From NCBI RefSeq assembly GCF_000176175.1, contig NZ_ACZP01000013.1, forward strand, positions 496,001-560,000: a DNA stretch of 64,000 nucleotides, written 5' to 3'. Both the position numbers and the translations under genes were made by a program. A model generated the notes under the pieces. The model did not search any database and was not told the origin of the DNA. It worked only from the letters and a program-made list of their open reading frames with translations. This document shows positions 46,723-55,347 of this stretch, piece by piece. Position 1 is the stretch's first letter, and every line of letters begins with the position of its first letter. The stretch comes from Vibrio furnissii CIP 102972. GTDB taxonomy: Bacteria; Pseudomonadota; Gammaproteobacteria; Enterobacterales; Vibrionaceae.

Positions 46723-49719
46723 ATGTGTAATGTTTTAGTGTCTTTTGCTGAACAGGTAAAAGCGGCCCCAAACAGCATCGCAGTGAGTCACGGTGATCGA
46801 CATTTAACTTATCAGGAACTTGCCCACAGAAGTGACGCATTGTGTGGCGTTCTACAGCAAAACAACGTGCAGTCTGGCGACATTGTCCCTTTAATTGCAC
46901 AGCGAACCCCGGAATTTATCATCGGCATCTTGGCCATTTTAAAAGCAGGGGCAAGTTACATTCCCGTCGATATTCATTACCCGCAAAAGCGCATTATTAA
47001 CATTACCGAGCAAAGCCATGCACCGGTGATCCTCCTGAGTCACAACGCGTTTTCTTCCATCCTTGGCGACACCGACAAACGGGTGATTGCCATCGATCGC
47101 GAGACAGTAAGCAGCGCAAATACGTTCACGCCAGTGCCGATTGCCGCCGACAGTACCGCCTATGTGATCTTTACGTCGGGCACCACGGGCGTGCCCAAAG
47201 GCGTGATGGTGTCGCATGCATCCTTATACAACTTAGTGAAATGGCATAACGATGAATTCGACATGACGCCCGCCAGTCGTAGTTCCTTGATTGCGGGGAT
47301 CAGTTTCGACGTCGCGCAATGGGAGGTTTGGTCGCCGCTGATGTGTGGGGCGCGATTGGTGTTGCCAGACAACGAAGAAACCCGCTTACAACCTGCCAGT
47401 TTGTTGAAGTTCTTTGCCAAAAACGACATCACACACGGTTTTGTGCCCACGGTGATGGTGGCTGAGTTGGTCGGTCAGCCGCAGCCCGATACGCTGGCGC
47501 TGCGTTACTTGTTCACCGCTGGTGAAAAACTCAGTCCGCTTAATTTGAGCCAAGTGCCTTACCAAGTGGTCGATTATTATGGGCCAACGGAAGCCACCAT
47601 TTTTGCCACGTGCAACCCGGTGGAATGCGTTACCCACAATCCACAACCGAGCATTGGTTTCCCAATTGCAGGCGCCGAGGTGTTTATTTTAGATGAGCAG
47701 TTGCAGCGCGTGCCCAAAGGGGAGCCGGGGGAACTCTTTATTGCCGGACCTGGGCTTGCTAAAGGGTATCTTCACAATCCTGAGTTGACCGATCAAGCGT
47801 TTGTTACCGCGCCTTCGGTGCCGAATATGCGTTTGTATCGCAGTGGTGACCGCGCGCGTCAATTGGCAGATGGGCGGATTCAGTTCTTGGGGCGTTTGGA
47901 TGATCAGGTGAAAATCCGTGGGAACCGAATTGAGTTGGGCGAAATTGAAAGCGTTCTGCTGCAAGTGAAAGGGGTAACTTCAGCCGTGGCTCTGGTCACC
48001 GATGAAGCGTCGTTGGGTGAGAAAAAAATCCTCGCCTTTGTGGCGGCAGACGGCGTGGAAACGGCGACGTTGCGCGACAAATTAGCAGAGTTGCTCCCGG
48101 ACTATTTCATGCCTGCGGCGATTCGAATTCTACCGCGTTTGCCATTAACGCCGAATGGCAAAACTGACAAACCCGCGCTGCTGGCGAGTTACCGCGCCGA
48201 AGTGGCGCACGAATCCAATGCGGTCTTCCAAGGGCTTGAAGCGGTGTTGGCCGAAATCTGGAAAAGACTGTTGGGCATGACGATTGCGTCGGCGGATGAC
48301 AATTTCTTTGACCTTGGTGGCCATTCGTTGATGGCGGCCAAACTCGCCACGGCCATCACCCAGAAAACGGGCACACGTGCTTACGTGCGTGATATTTACG
48401 ACTCACCGACCATTCGCACGTTGGCACAGACATTAGAAGAGCGCAGCAAAGAAACACCACCGACTGCAGATAGCGAGCCGCTGCGTATTTTGCAAGACGA
48501 TGTGTTTCTCTCGGATGACATCGTGTTCAACAACGATTGGCGTGCTGAACAGATCACCGCGCCACGCACGATTTTCCTCACCGGCGCCACCGGTTTTGTC
48601 GGCTCACAGCTGTTAGCGGATCTGTTAAAAACAACGTCGGCGCACATTTATTGCGTGGTTCGCAGCCACAGTGACGAACAAGCGCGCAAACGCATTGGCG
48701 ACACCTTAGCGCGCCATGCCGTAGGGTTGTCGGCGGAGCAAGCGGAGCGAGTTCATCCGTTAGCCGGAGACTTGGCTGAGCCGAATTTCGCGCTGTCGCC
48801 AGAGGTGTACCAGCAATTGTGCCAAGACACCGACATTATTTATCACTCGGCTAGCGCAGTGAACTTCATTCAACCCTATTCGTGGATGAAGCGCGATAAC
48901 GTGCAAGGGCTGCGCGAAGTCATTCGGTTTGCTGGCGCGACCCGCACCAAACCGCTGATGTTGCTGTCGACCATCTCCGTTTACAGTTGGGGACACCTGC
49001 ATACAGGGAAAACGGTGATGCGCGAAGTTGACAGCATCGATCAGAACTTGCCTGCGGTGATCACCGATATCGGCTACGTGCGCAGTAAATGGGTGATGGA
49101 GAAAATTGCGGATCTGGCTGAATCACGCGGCTTGCCGTTGATGACGTTCCGCCTTGGTTACGCCACTTGCCACAGTCAATCGGGGGCGAGTGCGGATTAT
49201 CAATGGTGGGGACGTTTGGTGAAAACCTGCTTGGAAAGCAAAACAATGCCGATCTTGCGCGATCTGCGAGAAGGGTTAACCACCGTCGATTACATGACGC
49301 AGTCGATTGCGGTCATCACCCGTAATCCAGAGGCGTTGGGGCACAAGTTCAACCTCATTCATGAGCAGAAAAATAACCTGACGTTGGAAGCCTTCTTCCA
49401 AAAACTGGAGCATGAGTTCAACCTACAATTTAAACGCATGCCATTCACAGACTGGCTCGCGCAGTGGGAAGAGGATGTCGATGCGCCATTGTATCCGCTG
49501 CTGAGTCTGTTTAAAGACAACATGACGGGCGGGCAATCAACCGTGCAGCTTTACCAAGACACATATATATGGGATTGCAGTAACGTGAAAGCGTTTTTGC
49601 AGGGCAGTGGTGTTGAGGAACCGATCTTTAACCGCGAGCTGCTAGAGCGCTACTTGCAACGCTCGATCGGTTATACGATTCCTCAATCCGCCAATGTGGC
49701 CGAGGAAATGTTGAGTTGA
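46723..49719 (+). CDS. stand-alone NRPS-like adenylation-thiolation-reductase enzyme
   Basis: This 998-residue protein has one adenylation domain (about 8-490: FTSGTTGVPKGVM, YYGPTEATIF, LYRSGDRAR, NGKTDKPAL) and one carrier domain (about 500-570) with phosphopantetheine Ser535 in DLGGHSLM. A thioester reductase of the Lys2/carboxylic-acid-reductase type (about 615-990) follows, with NADPH loop GATGFVG at 621-627 and catalytic Tyr785/Lys789 in YVRSK. It should activate one acid, hold it as a thioester and release it as aldehyde or alcohol. Asp in SFDVAQWEVW, at the position binding an amino group in GrsA, points to an amino acid substrate. There is no condensation domain or phosphopantetheinyl transferase nearby. 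Confidence 0.92.
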   Translation: MCNVLVSFAEQVKAAPNSIAVSHGDRHLTYQELAHRSDALCGVLQQNNVQSGDIVPLIAQRTPEFIIGILAILKAGASYIPVDIHYPQKRIINITEQSHAPVILLSHNAFSSILGDTDKRVIAIDRETVSSANTFTPVPIAADSTAYVIFTSGTTGVPKGVMVSHASLYNLVKWHNDEFDMTPASRSSLIAGISFDVAQWEVWSPLMCGARLVLPDNEETRLQPASLLKFFAKNDITHGFVPTVMVAELVGQPQPDTLALRYLFTAGEKLSPLNLSQVPYQVVDYYGPTEATIFATCNPVECVTHNPQPSIGFPIAGAEVFILDEQLQRVPKGEPGELFIAGPGLAKGYLHNPELTDQAFVTAPSVPNMRLYRSGDRARQLADGRIQFLGRLDDQVKIRGNRIELGEIESVLLQVKGVTSAVALVTDEASLGEKKILAFVAADGVETATLRDKLAELLPDYFMPAAIRILPRLPLTPNGKTDKPALLASYRAEVAHESNAVFQGLEAVLAEIWKRLLGMTIASADDNFFDLGGHSLMAAKLATAITQKTGTRAYVRDIYDSPTIRTLAQTLEERSKETPPTADSEPLRILQDDVFLSDDIVFNNDWRAEQITAPRTIFLTGATGFVGSQLLADLLKTTSAHIYCVVRSHSDEQARKRIGDTLARHAVGLSAEQAERVHPLAGDLAEPNFALSPEVYQQLCQDTDIIYHSASAVNFIQPYSWMKRDNVQGLREVIRFAGATRTKPLMLLSTISVYSWGHLHTGKTVMREVDSIDQNLPAVITDIGYVRSKWVMEKIADLAESRGLPLMTFRLGYATCHSQSGASADYQWWGRLVKTCLESKTMPILRDLREGLTTVDYMTQSIAVITRNPEALGHKFNLIHEQKNNLTLEAFFQKLEHEFNLQFKRMPFTDWLAQWEEDVDAPLYPLLSLFKDNMTGGQSTVQLYQDTYIWDCSNVKAFLQGSGVEEPIFNRELLERYLQRSIGYTIPQSANVAEEMLS

Positions 49720-49743
49720 GCGTGACGCCGCTTCAATTCGAAC

Positions 49744-49785
49744 GGTGATTCACCTTATTTGTCATTCACCTAATGGGTGATTCAC
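49744..49785. repeat. cluster of GGTGA/TCACC units between convergent genes
   Basis: GGTGA at 49744 and 49776 and TCACC (or TCAC) at 49750, 49766 and 49782 form two overlapping short inverted repeats and a direct repeat of GGTGATTCAC (49744-49753, 49776-49785). The function is unknown. Confidence 0.5.
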
Positions 49786-49826
49786 TGTTTCATTTTATCG
49801 GTAGTTCATTTGATTGATAATGGAAA

Positions 49827-49858
49827 AAGGGCGTCTCAATTGAGTTTGAGACGCCCTT
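49827..49858. terminator. bidirectional terminator between the A-T-R and M20 peptidase genes
   Basis: AAGGGCGTCTCAA and TTGAGACGCCCTT are perfect 13-bp arms. On the minus strand it ends in TTTTTCC, a good terminator for the peptidase gene; the plus-strand tail TTGTTTCTT is weaker. Confidence 0.88.
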
Positions 49859-49885
49859 GTTTCTTAAGGTTGAAGTGTTTACCGA

Positions 49886-50998
49886 TTAGCTTTCAAGGCT
49901 GAGGTAAGTTTCCAAGAATTGGCACACTTTTACCAAGTCATCGACGGCGATGTACTCTTCGGTGGTGTGTACTTTGGCCATCCCAGTCGAGATGTTCACC
50001 GTGGTCAAGCCTTTCTCATTGAAGTTGTTGGCATCGCTACCGCCACCGGTACGTTTGGTTTTCGCTTCAATACCCATGGCGTTAAACGCTGCTTTGAGTT
50101 CGCAAATCAGCGGATGCGCTTCGTCCAGCACAAAAGCGTTGTATGCACGAGTCGATTGAATCACCGCTTCTGCACCATGTTTTTTCGCCACGGTGTCAAA
50201 CGTTGAAATCATGTGCTCGACTTGCGCCGCCAGCTTGTCATCATTCAACGAACGCGCTTCGGCGACGATGGTCAGCTCTGGCATCACGATGTTGGTCGCC
50301 TGACCGCCATTCACCATGCCGATGTTGGCAGTGGTTTCTTCATCAATGCGCAGCAGTTTCATTTGGGTAATCGCGTCGGCCGCTACGCTGATGGCACTGA
50401 TGCCATCTTCTGGCACAAGGCCAGCGTGCGCAGGTTTGCCTTTGATGGTCACAGTGAGTTTCTGTTGACCCGGTGCCGCTTTGACAATAGTGCCAATTGG
50501 ACCGCCGGTATCCAGTACCACCGCTTTGGTGGATTGAATGAAGTTCATGTCGAAGTTTTGTGAGCCTTTCAAGCCACCTTCTTCATGCACGGTGAACGTA
50601 ATTTCAATGGTTTTGTGGGCACGGTTTTGTTCTTTCAGTGCGCGCACGGCTTCCAGAATCGCCGCGATACCGGACTTGTCATCGCCCCCTAAAATGGTGT
50701 TGCCTTTTGAGCGGATGATGCCATCTTCGATGATGGGTTCAATGCCGATGCCCGGTTTGACCGTGTCCATATGACAGCTCAATACCACGCTGTCCGCTAA
50801 GGTGCCGTCGAGGCGAGCATAAATGTTGAAGCCGTTGGAGACCGCTTCAGGAACCGGCAATTTGTGGACCGTAAAACCCAGTTCGCCCAATTGCTCACAC
50901 AGGTGTTCGCCAATGGCTTTTTCGTTGCCAGATTCACTATCAATTTGAATGAGTTGCAGGAAGTTGTCGATCAGACGCTGCGAGTGGATGTGACTCAT
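49886..50998 (-). CDS. M20-family metallopeptidase, PepT-like
   Basis: This 370-residue enzyme has the M20 two-zinc ligand set: His and Asp in SCHMDTV, Asp in LGGDDKSG, Glu pair in VHEEGG, Asp in LDTGG and the final His in KVHTTEE. The dimerisation domain lies at about 180-290. It resembles the shorter PepT-like group rather than classical tripeptidase T (about 410 residues). It likely trims small peptides in the cytoplasm. Confidence 0.88.
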   Translation of the reverse strand: MSHIHSQRLIDNFLQLIQIDSESGNEKAIGEHLCEQLGELGFTVHKLPVPEAVSNGFNIYARLDGTLADSVVLSCHMDTVKPGIGIEPIIEDGIIRSKGNTILGGDDKSGIAAILEAVRALKEQNRAHKTIEITFTVHEEGGLKGSQNFDMNFIQSTKAVVLDTGGPIGTIVKAAPGQQKLTVTIKGKPAHAGLVPEDGISAISVAADAITQMKLLRIDEETTANIGMVNGGQATNIVMPELTIVAEARSLNDDKLAAQVEHMISTFDTVAKKHGAEAVIQSTRAYNAFVLDEAHPLICELKAAFNAMGIEAKTKRTGGGSDANNFNEKGLTTVNISTGMAKVHTTEEYIAVDDLVKVCQFLETYLSLES

Positions 50999-51081
50999 AA
51001 TAATACCTCGTAGGGAACAGTGGTCATACGATGCATGGAATTGCTGCGAACTGTGCTGAGTTAAATCAATAAAGCACGTAA

Positions 51082-51109
51082 AAAAGGCCAGTGATCACAC
51101 TGGCCTTTT
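51082..51109 (-). terminator. rho-independent terminator of the EAL gene
   Basis: AAAAGGCCAGTG and CACTGGCCTTTT form a perfect 12-bp stem with an ATCA loop. On the minus strand the T-run follows, 25 bases after the EAL stop. Confidence 0.9.
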
Positions 51110-51133
51110 ATGACGGTTTAAGAACATGGCGGT

Positions 51134-52675
51134 TTAGACCACGCACTCACATTCGTCAGGGTCGTGCCGTAAACAGCAGGTGTCGAGTTCAAGCAGTGCA
51201 TCCGAGAACGAGAGCGGCTTGGCATAATAATAGCCTTGTTGATACTGCACGCCTTTCTCTTTGAGATAACACGATTGCACTTTGGTCTCGACGCCTTCGG
51301 CGACAATTTCGACCTGTAGTTGATGGGACAGATCAATGATGGCGTTTAGCACCGGCGCATTGACCGACTCCACACCGATGGTATCGACGAAGCATTTGTC
51401 GATTTTAAGAAAATCGAACTCAATGTTCTGCAATACGGAAAGCGCGGTACGTCCGGTACCGAAATCGTCAATCGCAACGAGAATGCCGCTGTTGCGCAGT
51501 TCATGCAGCACTTGTTGGCCTTGCTCATCCAGCAACTGACGTTCGGTGATTTCGGCAATCAACTGCAGGTTAATGTCTTTGTATGCCTTTGCGTACTGCT
51601 TCAGTTTTTCGACGCACACCGGATCAAGCAAATAGGATGGGGGAATATTCACCCCCATGTGATGACATTCCATCAATTTCGCTTTGCTCCAATCACGGAG
51701 GACGCTATCCAACACATAGTCCGTCAGCTTATTGATGAGGCCGAACTCTTCTGCAATGGGAATAAAATTATCCGGGCCGACAAAGCCTAACTTCGGATTG
51801 ACCCATCGCACTAACGCTTCAAACCCTTTGATTTCGCAGGGTTCACTTCGAACGACAGGTTGGTACGCCATAAACAGCTCGCGCCGTTCAAGCCCTTTCC
51901 GTAAGTCGTCCACCAAAGAGGAACGCCCACCGAAGAAAAACAGCAGAATGGTGATCAGTACGGAGATAGCGAATGACACCGGAAGCGCACCCAATAGGTA
52001 AAAGGTTAATCGCTCGGTGACATAAGGATCGCTGGCTTCCAGCATTAACAAAAAGCTGTATCGATCGGACTTGGCGACCACACTGCGATTGACGGTATTG
52101 AAACTGGCGTTATATGGGTACGTTGTGTCGTGAAGTTTAAAGGCTAGCTTCTTGATTCGGTTGTCGGTGTGATAACCCAAACGTCCGGCAATGTAGTTTT
52201 TTTCAACCACAGAGATCACGCCGTGGGTCGTGTCGTGCGCATCGGCATCAATAACCAACAGCGTCCGTTTTGCAGGATCGCCTTCCAAATCAAACAGCAC
52301 CACATTCGATTTGATTTGACCGTTCGGATAATAGCGGCTGATGTCACGACTCAGCTCGCCACGCTTGGACGAGCAGGTGATCGTCCCATCATTGACGATC
52401 AACATTTCCCGCAAAATGCTCTCAAACAGCAGGTCGTCCTGCAATTTTTCGCAATTTCTCGGGTTATAAAGTGCTTTTTCGTTTTCGTTTCTCAGTTCAT
52501 TGATAATGACTTCAATACGAGAAACGTATGAATTGGCCATGTTCGTTAAATTGCTGTCGACGCTTTCCATGCCTGCGCGATACGCCGCAGAAATGACAAT
52601 GGGTAAAGGCAACAGGATGATGGCCAGAGCCCGTTTCATCCATTGAATTTGTTGTTTGGAAAGTCGTCTTAACAT
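51134..52675 (-). CDS. CSS-motif sensor c-di-GMP phosphodiesterase (EAL)
   Basis: This 513-residue inner-membrane protein has helices at about 16-36 and 223-248. They enclose a periplasmic CSS domain with Cys75 and the CSS triplet at 101-103, a redox-sensitive sensor pair. The cytoplasmic EAL domain has all the usual catalytic elements: EAL at 286-288, ITERQ, DDFGTG, LKIDK and AEGVET. It should therefore be an active c-di-GMP phosphodiesterase controlled by the disulfide state of the periplasm. Start ATG 52675; the frame also opens at a TTG 33 bases earlier. There is no GGDEF domain. Confidence 0.93.
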   Translation of the reverse strand: MLRRLSKQQIQWMKRALAIILLPLPIVISAAYRAGMESVDSNLTNMANSYVSRIEVIINELRNENEKALYNPRNCEKLQDDLLFESILREMLIVNDGTITCSSKRGELSRDISRYYPNGQIKSNVVLFDLEGDPAKRTLLVIDADAHDTTHGVISVVEKNYIAGRLGYHTDNRIKKLAFKLHDTTYPYNASFNTVNRSVVAKSDRYSFLLMLEASDPYVTERLTFYLLGALPVSFAISVLITILLFFFGGRSSLVDDLRKGLERRELFMAYQPVVRSEPCEIKGFEALVRWVNPKLGFVGPDNFIPIAEEFGLINKLTDYVLDSVLRDWSKAKLMECHHMGVNIPPSYLLDPVCVEKLKQYAKAYKDINLQLIAEITERQLLDEQGQQVLHELRNSGILVAIDDFGTGRTALSVLQNIEFDFLKIDKCFVDTIGVESVNAPVLNAIIDLSHQLQVEIVAEGVETKVQSCYLKEKGVQYQQGYYYAKPLSFSDALLELDTCCLRHDPDECECVV

Positions 52676-52824
52676 AAATGAAATTTGTCTTAAAAATGAT
52701 ACATGCAACCAAATGCTTGCGCAGTATAAGTGAACAACCTCAAATCACGAAGGGTTATATTTGAACATTGCGTAATTTTTACACTGTTAGAATTTTGTCT
52801 GTGCCTTGTTTTGCTTAACGATTT

Positions 52825-52842
52825 TGTAACGTCAAGATTACC
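52825..52842 (+). promoter_or_regulatory. weak TyrR-box-like site upstream of hppD
   Basis: TGTAAC-N6-ATTACC matches the TyrR box at 9 of 12 positions with the end G and C kept. It lies in the 460-base AT-rich gap between the EAL gene and hppD, which holds no gene. Confidence 0.35.
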
Positions 52843-52995
52843 CTGTACGCATTTGTGTACTGTTGAATGTTGCTGATATTTTGTTCGCCCCAATCACTTA
52901 TTCAACAAAATTATTATTTTATATCAATGAGTAATTGAGCATTTTTACCACAGTTTTATTAATTTATACCTTTGATATTAGACGAAGGTAATGAA

Positions 52996-53013
52996 TGTAA
53001 TAAAAAAGTTACA
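52996..53013 (+). promoter_or_regulatory. strong candidate TyrR box upstream of hppD
   Basis: TGTAAT-AAAAAA-GTTACA matches TGTAAA-N6-TTTACA at 10 of 12 positions and is itself a palindrome. It lies 122 bases before the hppD start and suggests TyrR control of tyrosine breakdown. Confidence 0.65.
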
Positions 53014-53135
53014 CTGCGTCTGGTCGACAGATGATGGGCAATGATTGGCTCCTCTATATCTTTTTAAAGCGCGCTCATTCAAATTTATAACAACTAATTA
53101 ACATCAAAGAGACGATTGAACGGAAGGAGTAGAGC

Positions 53136-54209
53136 ATGAGCGCCAACATCAACCCATTGGGTACCGATGGCTTTGAATTTGTCGAGTACACGGCCGCAGA
53201 TCCCCAAGGTATTGACGATCTAAAGCAGCTGTTTTCTTCGTTAGGGTTTGCTGAAATTGCCAAACATCGTTCCAAAGAAGCGTGGTTGTATCGCCAAGGC
53301 GACATCAACTTTATCGTCAATGCGCAGCCGCGTAGCCAAGCCGAAGCGTTTGCCAAAATCCACGGCCCATCCGTTTGCGGCATGGCTTTTCGTGTCGAAG
53401 ATGCCGCATCTGCGCTTAAACATGCGTTAAACAACGGCGCAGAGGAGTACAAAACTGAAATCGGCCCGATGGAACTGAGTATTCCAGCGATTTACGGCAT
53501 TGGCGAAAGCTTGTTGTACTTTGTTGATCGTTATGGCGATCACAGCATTTACGATGTCGACTTCCACTTTTATGACGATGCTGCCGCGCGCATGCAGGAA
53601 GCCCAAGCGGGTTTGATGGTGATCGATCACCTCACGCACAACGTGAAACAAGGCCACATGGACACTTGGTCTGGCTTTTATGAGCGTATCGGCAATTTTC
53701 GCGAGATTCGCTACTTTGATATCGAAGGCAAACTCACCGGGTTGGTGAGCCGTGCAATGACCGCGCCGTGTGGCAAAATCCGCATTCCGATCAATGAATC
53801 CTCGGACGATAAATCACAGATTGAAGAGTTCATTCGTGAATATAACGGCGAAGGCATTCAGCACATTGCGCTGAGCACCGACGACATCTACCAAACCGTG
53901 CGCACGCTGCGTGAACGTGGCATGGACTTTATGCCAACGCCGGATACGTATTATGAGAAAGTCGATGCGCGTGTTGAAGGCCATACTGAGAATGTCGACG
54001 AGCTCAAAGCGTTGCGCATTCTGATTGACGGTGCACCGATGAAAGACGGCATTCTGCTGCAAATCTTTACTCAAACTGTGATTGGCCCAGTGTTCTTTGA
54101 AATCATTCAACGTAAAGGCAATGAAGGCTTCGGTGAAGGCAACTTCAAAGCGCTGTTTGAATCGATTGAAGAAGATCAGATTCGTCGAGGAGTATTGAGC
54201 GATGCATAA
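53136..54209 (+). CDS. hppD: 4-hydroxyphenylpyruvate dioxygenase
   Basis: This 357-residue non-heme iron enzyme turns 4-hydroxyphenylpyruvate into homogentisate. Its two VOC domains carry the iron ligands His165 (VIDHLTHN), His243 (IQHIALST) and Glu322 (VFFEIIQRKG). The C-terminal helix GFGEGNFKALFES is typical. AAGGAG lies 8 bases before the ATG. It leads a four-gene operon with the next start overlapping its stop. Confidence 0.96.
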   Translation: MSANINPLGTDGFEFVEYTAADPQGIDDLKQLFSSLGFAEIAKHRSKEAWLYRQGDINFIVNAQPRSQAEAFAKIHGPSVCGMAFRVEDAASALKHALNNGAEEYKTEIGPMELSIPAIYGIGESLLYFVDRYGDHSIYDVDFHFYDDAAARMQEAQAGLMVIDHLTHNVKQGHMDTWSGFYERIGNFREIRYFDIEGKLTGLVSRAMTAPCGKIRIPINESSDDKSQIEEFIREYNGEGIQHIALSTDDIYQTVRTLRERGMDFMPTPDTYYEKVDARVEGHTENVDELKALRILIDGAPMKDGILLQIFTQTVIGPVFFEIIQRKGNEGFGEGNFKALFESIEEDQIRRGVLSDA

Positions 54210-55338
54210 GTGGATGACCTTCCCGCACCGGGAAGGGGTATGCTCCAAACAGGCGCATGCCGATTTCCCGAGTGACGCAATTTATGAACGTGAAGCGGGC
54301 CGCAGCGGTTTCTTTGGCCCAGCGGCACACTTCCATCATCAACATGCCCCAACGGGTTGGAGCAAGTGGGAGGGCGAACTGCGCCCACGCGCGTTTAACT
54401 TCAATCACGTTACTGAAGCCTCGCAGCTTTCTCCTTGGTGTGTGCCGCACTTATTGCACAACCAGGACGTGAAGGTTCGCGTCTGGAAGCTGGCGCAGCC
54501 GATGGAGTGCCTAGTGCGCAACGCCGATGGCGACGACTTGCTGTTTGTTCATCAGGGCAAAGCGGATTTGTACTGCGATTACGGCCATATGCATATCAGC
54601 GAAGGGGATTACGTGTTGATCCCGCGCTCGACCAACTGGCGTTTAGAACCGCAAGAGCCGCTGTTTCTGCTGATGATTGAGAACACTGACGCGGCGTACA
54701 CGCTGCCGGAGAAAGGTATTGTCGGCAATCATGCGGTATTTGATCCTGCCGTGTTGGAAGTGCCAAGCATCAATGACGCGTTCAAAGCGCAGTATTCCGA
54801 GCAGCAAACACAGGTTCAGGTCAAACGCCATGAGCAGGTGAGTGTGATTACCTATCCGTTTAACCCCCTAGATGCAATTGGCTGGCACGGTGATTTGGCG
54901 GTGGTCAAACTCAACTGGCGCGACATTCGCCCGTTGATGTCGCATCGTTATCATTTGCCACCGTCTGCACACACGACGTTTGTCGGTGCCGGTTTTGTGG
55001 TGTGTACGTTTGTGCCGCGTCCGATTGAAAGCGACCCGGGCGCGCTCAAAGTGCCGTTTTACCACAACAACGATGATTACGATGAAGTGCTGTTTTACCA
55101 CGCTGGTGATTTTTTCAGCCGTGACAATATCGAAGCGGGTATGGTGACTTTCCACCCAGCCGGCTTTACCCACGGCCCGCATCCGAAAGCGTTTCAAGCT
55201 GGGATGGAATATAAGAAAAAATTCACCGATGAAGTGGCTGTGATGATCGATACGCGTCATGCACTACAGTTTGGTGAAGCGGCACAAAAGGTGGAAAACC
55301 GCGAGTACGTCTACAGTTGGAAAGCAGTCAAAGAATAA
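54202..55338 (+). CDS. hmgA: homogentisate 1,2-dioxygenase
   Basis: This 378-residue cupin-type dioxygenase opens homogentisate to maleylacetoacetate. Family regions include the N-terminal GLCSKQAH-like segment (here GVCSKQAH), the central barrel FVHQGKADLYCDYG and the C-terminal HPAGFTHGPHP iron-site region. It is shorter than the roughly 430-residue Pseudomonas form, as in the compact bacterial subgroup. The ATG overlaps the hppD stop by 8 bases. Loss of this enzyme in Vibrio is known to cause pyomelanin pigment. Confidence 0.92.
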   Translation: MHKWMTFPHREGVCSKQAHADFPSDAIYEREAGRSGFFGPAAHFHHQHAPTGWSKWEGELRPRAFNFNHVTEASQLSPWCVPHLLHNQDVKVRVWKLAQPMECLVRNADGDDLLFVHQGKADLYCDYGHMHISEGDYVLIPRSTNWRLEPQEPLFLLMIENTDAAYTLPEKGIVGNHAVFDPAVLEVPSINDAFKAQYSEQQTQVQVKRHEQVSVITYPFNPLDAIGWHGDLAVVKLNWRDIRPLMSHRYHLPPSAHTTFVGAGFVVCTFVPRPIESDPGALKVPFYHNNDDYDEVLFYHAGDFFSRDNIEAGMVTFHPAGFTHGPHPKAFQAGMEYKKKFTDEVAVMIDTRHALQFGEAAQKVENREYVYSWKAVKE

Positions 55339-55347
55339 GGACAGACA

